Part shown: positions 48,776-57,809 of the stretch, piece by piece
Layout of the letters: each line of letters opens with the position of its first letter
Position numbering within the stretch: the stretch's first letter is position 1
NCBI RefSeq assembly: GCF_032884065.1
Contig: NC_088867.1
Coordinates: 60,478,466 to 60,542,465 of the forward strand
From: Artemia franciscana
Taxonomy: Eukaryota; Arthropoda; Branchiopoda; Anostraca; Artemiidae
Reading direction: 5' to 3'
DNA: 64,000 bases
Notes under the pieces: model-generated
What the model saw: the letters and a program-made list of their open reading frames with translations, nothing else
Databases searched by the model: none
What the model was told of the DNA's origin: nothing
Translations under genes and position numbers: made by a program

Positions 48776-50480
48776 TTGTTTCATTGTCATTAATACTCCG
48801 CAAGGAGAGGAGGGGGTTGCAAGAGGGCCAAGCTCCCCAAAAAATCAGGAAATATAGACTAATTATGAGAAAAGAAAACAAATACAGCAGAACAGGAAAA
48901 AAATATGGAAACAATAGCAAACTGAAATAAAATGTGTTTTGGCCCATCGTTGGCCTTCCATTAGGTTTTGACGCTTAATAGGGGCAATATCAGTTTTTAT
49001 TTGGGACTGAATAACCCATTTCCATTCTTTGAAAAACATTTGATCTGTATGATTTGAGTGGAGTATTTTTATTTTAATTCTTCACAGCAATGAATTGTAC
49101 GTAAATAGCAATTCTTATCAAAAGCATAACAACCAAAACACAGTTAAAATTAAAACCAAAAAATATGCTGTTAATATAAATGCATTAAATGTATCCGTCT
49201 TTAACTGCCAAATCTAAAAGTATTGATGTTAGAAAAGATTGAAGAGTCCAGGGTTAAAGAGGGCACAGCCACGCTTTGTTAGCAAATAATTTCTGTTAAT
49301 TTTAAGTTTAAAAGCTGTTCCTTCCTTAGTTGAAATAAAACTTTAGTTTTTTTATTCAGTTTCTGATTGTTTTCCAAACCATGCAAGATATAATGTTGAG
49401 TACCGACCCCTTGAATATCTAGTTTCTCGCCTTTTCCACTCAGTAGGCATGGGAATATTCCCCTGAAATATAATTTTATGCTATATAGAGAAATGTGGTA
49501 ATCAATTCCTACTCCCCCTTCCTACGTCTTACTACATTTATCTGAGGGCAAGTGGGAAGTTAGTAGTTAGGGAATTTAAATGTGCTCTCCTAGGCATTGA
49601 ACCCACTCCTATCTACACAATAATTCCTCTCCCCCCTTGTGATAGCTGATACGCAATTTTGCATCACAAAACGGAGCTTTCAAAATAAAGTGAATAAACG
49701 TAGTTAAGTCCAGTACTACCACTATATGCTATTACTTCCTCCGCAACTGGGAAAATAAGATATATTTCGGTACTTGTGTCTTATAGCCACCACACCCAAG
49801 TTCTGTCTAGAAGTGAAGTTTGATCAATGCTAGTGAAATAAAGCAAAAAAATAATACTTTATCAACAAAATTATGAAAACTACAACAAAGAACTATAGGA
49901 GGGGCCGCCCATGCCGCATTATGTTAAATACGTGACCTAAACTACCCTAACAAAATAACAACTAAATATTTCATTAAAATATAGGTAAACTGTAGTTTCC
50001 CCCGAGCCGAACCTGAAATCGGTTATTGACCATGAAAACCGGTTATTGTCTCATGTTCGCGGTAAAAGATCTTCAGTGTGATGACTATAAGATAAAAGTA
50101 CCTATGTTTCTTTTATACTGTCAAATTGATTAGCTTTTCAGAATTTTCAATTGATTGCATTCTTATCCTCTTTGGGGCAAAATTGTAGCTCTCCTAAGTA
50201 AATTGTTTTCATTTCTCAGTCGGTACTTACGTCATATCCCGACCACACTCAAGAAGTTTGATCTGTTTAAAAACGATTTCTCTGTGTGCACTTTCAGATA
50301 ATCAACTTAGCCTGAGTGTGACTAATAATCGTATAGGTGTATTTGAAATAAATGTTTAATATTTAGTGTTGGTTAGGTTTTTTAACATATTGAATCTAAA
50401 TGAAACTAACTTGAATGCAGTTACTTGAAAAAAGGTGGGGATTGTAGGTTGGCTGCAGGTACCTGGATGCAGGTAGAAAT
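48776..50480. other. Intergenic, no gene recognised
   Basis: A short diverged element X arm lies at 49283-49370 ('aaataatttctgttaatttt', 'aagctgttccttcc'). Nothing else is recognised. Confidence 0.45.
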
Positions 50481-50489
50481 TGACTGGCT

Positions 50490-50888
50490 GTTCTGTTGGC
50501 TTGTCTCTCTTACTGCACCTGTGTATTTCAGCAGGTGTTTGCTTATTCCAGTTTCTGTCTTTGCCTGAGTTTGTGTGTGTGTATGTGCTTTCGTCTCTCT
50601 TACTCTCTGTGCCTGTCTGTCTGTGCGTGTGTTGGCATTTCCCAGTGTCTGTTTGTATATCTGAATGTGTGTGTTTGTATGTGTTTTTGTATCTCTCATT
50701 CTCTGCACCTGTGTCTCTAGGCTGGATGTTTGCTTGTCCCTGTGTCTGTCTTTGTTTTTTAGGTTTGAATATGTGGGTTTGTATATGTCTTTATTTCTTT
50801 CACTCTATGTGCCTGTGTTTCTAGGTGGATAGTTTCTTATCTTAGTGCCTATCTTTATCTCTCTCTGTCACACACACACACTCTACCT
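50490..50888 (+). repeat. Degenerate GT/CT-rich minisatellite, left of the Penelope-like insert
   Basis: Imperfect units such as 'ctctgtgcctgtctgtctgt' and 'ctgcacctgtgtctctagg'. Open frames on both strands are low-complexity. Similar units resume at 51990, so the Penelope-like fragment seems to have landed inside this array. Confidence 0.75.
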
Positions 50889-50924
50889 ATGTATCTGAAC
50901 AGCTGTTTGATTGTCTCTCACTAT

Positions 50925-51632
50925 GCCGCTATAAGAGGTGTCGTAAAATCTCTCGTCGATCGTGCCCTAAACATTTGTTCTGATTCCTACATCACAGCTG
51001 AACTAGACTTTATCAGGGACATACTTTTTGGAAATGGGTATCCTCTTTTATTTATTAATAATATAATTAACCGTAGAGGGAAAAGACACTCCCATAAAAT
51101 CAACGATAATTTACCATGTGAGAATCCCGATAAGCCCCAAAACATAATTTACCTCCCATATATCCCAAAAATCACTAGAAATCTTAAAAAAGTATGCACA
51201 CAAAATAATCTGTATGTTGTATTTACTAATAATTTGAAAATCATAAATCTCCTAAATTCTGGTAAAGATAAGACTCCAGTTACTCGCCAAAGAGGTGTCT
51301 ATCAAATACCATGCGACTGTGGCAAATTCTATGTAGGGAGAACCCAGCAGAATTTCGAGAAACGCCTACAACAACATAAAGATGATATCATTAAAGCTCT
51401 GAATTCTAATGTTACTTCTGTTTCTTTTGATTCTGCTTTAAGCAGTCATTTTTTCGAAAATCCTTGTCACAAAATACTTTTTGAAGAATCCGCCATTATT
51501 AGCAATGATCTAGGCATAAAGCAAGTAGTTCGAGAAGTAATTGAAATCAGACTTGAGATTAATAATAATGTCTCCTTAAATAGGGATTTAGGAGAATATT
51601 CACTGAATGCTCTATACACAAATTTAATTTAA
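50925..51632 (+). CDS. Penelope-like element C-terminal part with intact GIY-YIG endonuclease
   Basis: Open frame of about 235 codons with a natural stop. It begins within the RT thumb/linker (IRGVVKSLVDRALNICSDSY, then IRDILFGNGYPLLF), which aligns with IRAVVTTLIGRALKIW and IRDIVYDNGYP of the copy at 3.4 kb. The linker NRRGKRHSHK and LNSGKDKTPVTRQRGVYQIP follow. The GIY-YIG core is GVYQIPCDCGKFYVGRTQQ with the downstream KRLQQHKDDI helix, then SHFFENPCHKILFEESAI and IEIRLEINNNVSLN. The nuclease makes the nick that primes target-primed reverse transcription. The RT catalytic part is absent, so the copy is 5'-truncated. Of the Penelope-like copies here it is the least damaged. Confidence 0.87.
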   Translation, partial: AAIRGVVKSLVDRALNICSDSYITAELDFIRDILFGNGYPLLFINNIINRRGKRHSHKINDNLPCENPDKPQNIIYLPYIPKITRNLKKVCTQNNLYVVFTNNLKIINLLNSGKDKTPVTRQRGVYQIPCDCGKFYVGRTQQNFEKRLQQHKDDIIKALNSNVTSVSFDSALSSHFFENPCHKILFEESAIISNDLGIKQVVREVIEIRLEINNNVSLNRDLGEYSLNALYTNLI

Positions 51633-51990
51633 CATGACCTTACGAAATATTATAAAAACACAATAGATATCAACACAGAACCTGTCACAAATAGACCTAT
51701 GAGATCAGCAGTGAAAAAAGCTAGGCTGGCGTTAAAAGCCTGATTTTTAATCATTTTCTTTCATTTCAATGAATTGCCTCGATTCATCACAATTTATTTA
51801 TCAGTCCTGGTTGAACTTCGCTGAGGTAAGGATACTGGGACTGTTTCGAAAAACTGTTCATTTTAGTTTTATTGATTTTATCCTTTTTTAAGTTGTTTTT
51901 TCTTATTTGTATTGCTGAGGACGGCCCTTGGACATAGGGCCGAAATATTCATTTGTTTTCCACTGTCTTGAGATTTTTCCTATTGTTCTT
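51633..51990 (+). mobile_element. 3' tail of the Penelope-like element
   Basis: Non-coding sequence from the stop codon to the minisatellite. The last 80 bp match 832-965 (complement) and 4718-4815. Confidence 0.7.
51915..51945 (+). ncRNA. Hammerhead-ribozyme-like motif (best core of three)
   Basis: CTGAGGA, one extra C, stem GGCCCT, loop TGGACAT, stem AGGGCC, then GAAA. Both core boxes match the hammerhead consensus CUGANGA and GAAA. As in the other two copies, one extra base separates CUGANGA from stem II, and stems I and III were not established. It lies on the coding strand about 280 bp after the GIY-YIG stop. Confidence 0.4.
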
Positions 51991-52275
51991 CTTGTTTTTG
52001 GTGTTTGCTCACTATGCCTGTGTGTCTGAGTGGGTGTTTGCATGTTTCCGTGTCTGTCTTTAGGTGTTTGCTTGTGTTTCCTCTCTCTCTCTCTCTCTCT
52101 CTCCCTATGCCTGTGTTTCTGATCGGTTGTTTACTTGTCTCTTTCACTAACCCTGTGTGTCTGAGTGGGTGTTTTGCATGTTTCTGTGTTTATCTTTGTG
52201 TGTTTTTGTGTCTGACCCTGTGTTCTTTTCTCTCTCTCCCTCTCTCAATATGCCTGTGTGTCTAAGTGACACTAG
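51990..52275 (+). repeat. Degenerate GT/CT-rich minisatellite, right of the Penelope-like insert
   Basis: Units such as 'ctatgcctgtgtgtctgagt' and 'gggtgtttgcatgtttc', with a short (CT)n run at 52081-52105. Same family as 50490-50888. Confidence 0.8.
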
Positions 52276-52794
52276 ACATGTTTATACTTTCTGTGTATGT
52301 CCAACTTTGTTCTGATGGCCGTGATCTTTTGGGCTTGTGCATTAGTCAATAATGACTTTTAACTTTTTATGGTAGCATACTTTTATGCTTTTCTGAGTTT
52401 TTGTGGAGTCAGCGTCGTCTAGCAATATCAGAGCATCCTTCTTCTTCTTCATTGTTTGGAAACTTATGGAGACGGTTTCAGATAATCTTGTAACTGGAAT
52501 CGAATTCCGGATCTTTCAGCAGGTTCCACAAAGCTTCCTATTTAAAAAGCGACTTTATTTGTATCTTCTTTAGTTTTACCGAATCAAATGTGGGGCTGCG
52601 GGCTCCCCTTTACCTTCTTATTTCTATTCAGTCTAAGGTGGAACTTTATAGGAGGTGAAGTATAATTCCTTTTATCAGTCTGGGGTCCGAACTAGTATCA
52701 GCTCCTCTTTAGAAGTGGACGTCTATCAAAAGAAAATACCATTTTCTATGAATAGGCAATTCGATTTTGAGTTAGCCTTCCAGATAAGTTTTTA

Positions 52795-53635
52795 CCTTCC
52801 AGAAAGTGCTCTTTTTATTTATTTATTATCATTATCATATTATTTATTATTTATTTATTTATTATTTATATCATATTATTTATTATTTATTTATTTATTA
52901 TCATTTATGGGTTGTAGTGCATATGTCCGCTGCTCAGCAACAGAAATTTAACGAAGAGATGAAAATAGATGTCAAATATATAAAGAGGAAAGAGTTGGTA
53001 AAGTATCCACCCATATCCGTGCTACTAAGGCATAAAAGCTGGTAGGTACTCAACTAGTCTAGTACATCACTTCTGACTTCATAATTCTGTTTTTTTTAAG
53101 ATTGATAAAGTTAGGCTTTTCAACATCTATTTGGGAAATTAGGCTGGGAAATACTAAGCTGTAATATTCATTTGATGCTAAATAGCTGAACCAGGACAAT
53201 AACTGTCTAACCTGCAATAATTTCTAACGTACAACTAGAAGTCTGTTTTAGTTAATTTATCATTCTCATTAGCTAAAAGAAATACTTCAGTTAGCAACAT
53301 TTTATCTTAGCAATTACATGTAGGCGGTTTCCCAAATATTATCCTTGTCTTTGCGCATAGATACACAATACCATAAAATCTTATTTTGTACTATGTATTT
53401 TGAAGATAACATACCAATGTTAGAACACAAAATGAAAGCCTATGGTGGCCCTGTGGAATGATCTGTGCTCGGCAAATAAGGGTCTGAAGTTCACTTCCGA
53501 CTTCTATAGGGCCGATGCAGGAGTTATTTCAGTCAAGAAACGTTTTGGGGCCATAAAGGAGGACACAAATTGGAATATCTATACGAAACCAAAAACTAAG
53601 AGAAAAGATTCTTTTTCGCGATATTGCTAAATAAT
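52795..53635 (+). pseudogene. Inverted duplicate of a poly(A) polymerase exon and its introns
   Basis: Reverse-complement match to 20145-20945. The exon part (52918-53041) reads SAAQQQKFNEEMKIDV, KYIKRKELVKYPPISVL, then a stop. It keeps an AG acceptor ('gttgtag') and a GT donor ('gtaggtac'), but has lost one base near its end (ATAAAAGCTG for ATAAAAAACTG region), shifting the frame. No other exon accompanies it, so it is a genomic (not reverse-transcribed) duplicate and non-functional as a gene. An expanded 'tttatttatta' run (52815-52905) replaces the polypyrimidine region of the original intron. Confidence 0.88.
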
Positions 53636-53776
53636 AGGAGTGGATCTAGAGCAAAATCTTGGGAGAGGCCCAATGTCACAAAGGTGCCAATTAGCAAAAT
53701 ATTGAGGGAGGTGGTACGAAATAAAGGTGGCAATAATTGACCGAAGTGACATATCTATTCTAAAAAAGAGTTTTTA

Positions 53777-55021
53777 TCAAACAGTTCGTGGTAACGAACT
53801 GTAGTAAGGAGCGACCCGGCTCAATAGTAACCAAAACTCTAAAAAATAGAATTTGGATACCAATACCTACATCAAAAGAATCGCATTTTAATGCTGATTT
53901 TAAATATATAAGTTTCATCAAGTTTAGTCTTACCCATCAAAAGTTAAGAGCCTCAGAAAATTTGCGTTATTTTAGAAAATAGGGGGAAACGCCCCCTAGA
54001 AGTCATAGAACATTAACGAAAATCACACCATCAGATTCAGCATATTAGAGAACCGTACTGTAGAAGTTTCAAGCTCCTATCTACAAAAATGTGGAATTTT
54101 GTATTTTTTGCCAGAAGGCAGATCACGGATGCGTGTTTATTTGTTTTTTTTCCCAGGGGTGATCGTATCGACCCAGTTGTCCTAGAATGTTGCAAGAGGG
54201 CTCATTCTAACGGAAATGAAAAGTTCTAGTGCCCTTTTTAAGTGACCAAAAAATTGGAGGGCACCTAGGCCCCCTCCCACGCTAATTATTTTACCAAAGT
54301 CAACGAAACAAAATTCCGAGATAGCCATTTTATTCAGCGTAGTCGAAAAACCTTATAACTATGTCTTTGGGGATGACTTACTCCCCCACAGTCCCCATGG
54401 GAGGGGCAACAAGTTACAAATTTTGACCAATGCTTACATATAGTAATGGTTATTGGGAAGTATACAGGCGTTTTCAGGAGGATTTTTTGGTTGGGGAGGG
54501 GTTGAGAAGAGGGGGATATGCTGGGGGAACTCTCCATCGATAATTTGTCATGGGGGAAGAAAATCTCCATGAAGGGAGCGCAGGACTTACTAGCATTATT
54601 TAAAAACACAATGAAAAAATAAATATGAAAAAATCTTTCAGCTGGAAGTAAGGAACAGCATTAAAACTTAAAACAAACAGAAATTATTACCCATTTGAGG
54701 GGCTCACCTCCTCCTAATACCTCGCTCTGTTAAAAAAACAAGTTTTTTTTAACTGAAAGTAAGGAGCGACATTAAAACTTAAAACGAACAGAAATTACTT
54801 CGTATATGAAAGAGGCTGCTTCCTCATCAACGCCCCGCTCTTTACGCTACAGTTTTTTACTGTTTTAAAAAGAAGAATTGAGAGACAGAGTCAAACTTTA
54901 GCATAAAGAGCGGGGCGTTGATGAGGAAGCAGCCTCTTTCATATACGAAGTAATTTCTGTTCGTTTTAAGTTTTAATGTCGCTCCTTACTTTCAGTTAAA
55001 AAAACTTGTTTTTTTATTTAA
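53777..55021 (-). mobile_element. Element X with the inner palindrome deleted
   Basis: Starts TCAAACAGTTCGTGGTAACG and runs through the conserved block to 'acctcctcctaatacctcgc' (54720). It then jumps to the terminal palindrome (54726-55021), whose arms 'ggctgcttcctcatcaacgc' pair and share the subtype of the copy at 32.4 kb. It ends ATTTAAT. Confidence 0.9.
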
Positions 55022-55307
55022 TAAATACAAGAGGGCATCAGAAAAACCTTGGCGAGGAAGGGGGTTCGGGTTCCTCTCTCCCCCATGAATCCACCAGTGC
55101 TCATTAGGACGAATTTTGTTTGAAATATAAGTATATTTAACAACAGTTTTCATATTTTTTCATAAGAGAATATTCTCATTATTTTGTTCTTGAAAATAAA
55201 CGTCAAATACAATTGGAATTTTCAATATTTCACTTCTTTTAGAGTTTTGTGTATGTCGTCTATAATGCGATTAAAAAAAAAAAAAATCTATTGAAACATT
55301 AAGAGCT
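55022..55307. other. Intergenic, no gene recognised
   Basis: AT-rich; nothing recognised. Confidence 0.45.
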
Positions 55308-55502
55308 AAAAAAAGGATAAAAAAAGGATAAAGATCCTCCAGAGCCATTGCTGGCGCATAGGGCGTCGAATCGACGTTTCAGTTGCTGAGTGTTTTTACA
55401 GGAACAAGTAGCAAGCTTGTCGCTCAAACTTGCTGCGGCGGGGATCGAACCCTGGGCCCCGTATTGCCAAGCAGAGCACCAATCCACTGTGCTACAACAG
55501 GT
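55308..55502 (-). mobile_element. Second tRNA-derived SINE
   Basis: On the minus strand CCTGTTGTAGCACAGTGG is followed by a tRNA-like fold. Its A box is TAGCACAGTGGATTGGTGCT (55494-55475) and its B box is GGTTCGATCCC (55451-55441). After a ~100-bp body with 'gtcgattcgacgcc', the tail is tandem 'tttatcc' units (55308-55335). It is unrelated in sequence to the SINE at 13.7 kb. Its outer end abuts an element X copy; no target duplication is evident. Confidence 0.7.
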
Positions 55503-56120
55503 TAGAGCTAAAACCAACACAAATTATTATGTACATGAGGGGGTTGTCCTTTCTCAATAGCACACTCTTTGCGCTAAAGTTTGACTTTTTGTTCCAATTA
55601 ATTAAGAAAGACTCATGATATACAAGGACCGTTTAATTAGAATAATAAACTTTTTACAAATTCAAAAACACATTAGCGTAAAGAAGTACTGTCGGTAAAA
55701 GAACGGGGTGGAAGGGGGACTGACTGTCCTCCATTATTTTTGGTCACTTAAAAAGGGCAGTGGAACTTTTTGTTTCCAATCAAATGAGTCTTCTCCCGGT
55801 CCTTTAGGATCACTGGTTTGATGCGATCAGCCATAGGGAAAAAAAAAAACACCTTTCCGTCATCTTCTCCATTTTCGTATAGAGCAGCTTCAAACCTCCA
55901 CAGTAGGGTTTTCTGATATTCTGTATTTCATGGTGTGATTTTCATTAAGATCACTTGATTTCATAGGGGTGTTCCCCCTTTTTTAAAAACTAGGCATAAA
56001 TAAGCATCAAAATTCGATTCTTTTGATGTATCTATTAATATCAAGATTACGCTTCTTATAGCTTTGGTTACTACTGAGCCATGTCATTTCTTAATTTACA
56101 GTTCGTTACCACGAACTGTT
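55503..56120 (+). mobile_element. Element X, diverged and internally deleted
   Basis: Starts in a diverged inner palindrome arm ('tatgtacatgagggggttgt'), passes 'ctgtcctccattatttttgg', and ends 'gttcgttaccacgaactgtt' with TTGGA in place of TTTGA. Older-looking than the other copies. Confidence 0.8.
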
Positions 56121-56264
56121 GGAATATGTGGTTGGAATGAACGGTACTTCTACTGAACGTATCTTTCTTTTTTCTTTCATTGTTCATGTGAAAATGCGGA
56201 AACAAGAAACTTGGATTAATATTATTACAATTACTTCCCTGCTATCTAACAGTTCATGGGAAAT

Positions 56265-56293
56265 CAATGTGGCAGTGGTCAGCTGCCACATTG
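56265..56293. other. Perfect 11-bp inverted repeat between two element X ends
   Basis: CAATGTGGCAG, 7-nt spacer, CTGCCACATTG. It sits in the 190-bp spacer between two element X copies whose hairpin ends face each other. Function unknown. Confidence 0.8.
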
Positions 56294-56308
56294 GCTTTTT
56301 GTGCGTTT

Positions 56309-57783
56309 TCAAACTGTTCGTGGTAACGAACTGTAGTAAGGAGCGACCCGGCTCAATAGTAAACGAAACTATAAAAAACGGAAAATCGATACTAAAAGAT
56401 ACATCAAAATAATTGGATTTTCATGCTGATTTTAAATACTATAAGTTTCATCGAATTTAGTTCTTTTTCATCAAAAGTTACAAGCCTGAGAAAATTTGCC
56501 CTATTTTCGAAAATAGGGGAAAACATCCCCAAGAAGTCATAGAATCCTAACGAAAATCACACCATCGCATTCAGCGTATCAGAGAACCCTACTGCAAAAC
56601 TTTCAATTTCGTATTTTTTGTCAGAAGACAGGTCACGGGTGCGTGTTTATTTGTTTGTTTTTTTCTCCAGGGGTCATCATATCGACCAAGCGGTTCTAGA
56701 ATGTCGCAAGAGGGCTCATTGTAACGGAAATGAAAAGTTCTAGTTCCCCTTTTAAGAGACCAAAAAATTGTAGGGCACCTAGGCCCCCTCCCACGCTCAT
56801 TTTTTACCCAAATTCAACGGATCAAAATTTTGAGATAGCCATTTTGTTCAACATAGTCAAAAACCTTAATAACTCTATCTTTGGGGATGAATCACTACAC
56901 CACAGTCCCCTAGGGAGGGGCTGCAAGTTACAAACTTTGACCATTGTTTACATACAGTAATGGTTATTGGGACGTGTACAGACGTTTTCAGGTTTTTTTT
57001 TGGTTGGGGAATAGAGGGGAGGGGGCTATGTGGGAGGATCTCTCCTTGGAGGAATATATCATGGGGGAAGAGAAATTCAATGAAAAGGGCGCAGGATTTT
57101 CTAGCATAACTATAAAAAAAACAATGAAAAAATGAACATGAAAAAGTCTTTTCAATTGAAAGTAAGGAGTAGTACTAAAACTTAAAACTAAAAGAGATTA
57201 TTACGCATATGACGGGTTCTTCTCCTCCTAAACACCTCGCTCTTTATGCTAAAGTATCTTTAGTAATTTCAATTATTTATTCTACGGATTTTCTGATTCA
57301 GGGGTGGGTCATTCTTAAAGAATTGGGACAAAACTTAAGCTTTAGTGTAAAGAGCGAGGCCTTAACTAGGGGACAAACCCCCTTATATACATAATAAAGA
57401 TATAAGAATGTACAAGTTTGTTACGTAAGTTAATTCTTAAGTTACGTATATTTTTTACTAATAAAAACGTTCGTTAAAAATTAAATGTTCTAGTTGCCTT
57501 TTTAAGTTACCAAAAAATTGGAGGGCAACTAGGCCTCCTTCTTCAACCCTTATTTCTCAGAATCGTCTGATCTAAACTAAGAGAACCTTTTTTGTGCAGA
57601 GAGCCAAAATAAAATATCCATTAATTCAAAAACGTTTAGAAATTAAATATTAAAAAACTAGTTTTTCTAACTGAAAGTAAGGAGCGACATTAAAACTTAA
57701 AACGAACAGAAATTACTCCGTATATGAAATGGGTTTTCCCCTCCGCAATCCCTCGCTCTTTACGCTAAAGTTTTTGTAATTAA
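56309..57783 (-). mobile_element. Element X, truncated in the loop of the terminal palindrome
   Basis: Starts TCAAACTGTTCGTGGTAACG and has all internal blocks, including the inner palindrome (57195-57400). It stops after the first arm of the terminal palindrome ('ggttttcccctccgcaatcc', 'tttacgctaaag'). Confidence 0.87.
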
Positions 57784-57809
57784 CCTGTTGTAATTAAAAT
57801 TTAAAGGTA

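Noticed and set aside
50421..50824. Cys/Val-rich and Thr/His-rich frames on both strands
   Set aside because: Low-complexity products of the GT/CT minisatellite; open on both strands for compositional reasons.
56119..56412. 97-codon plus-strand frame crossing an element X hairpin end
   Set aside because: Half of it is element X sequence and the rest shows no family resemblance.
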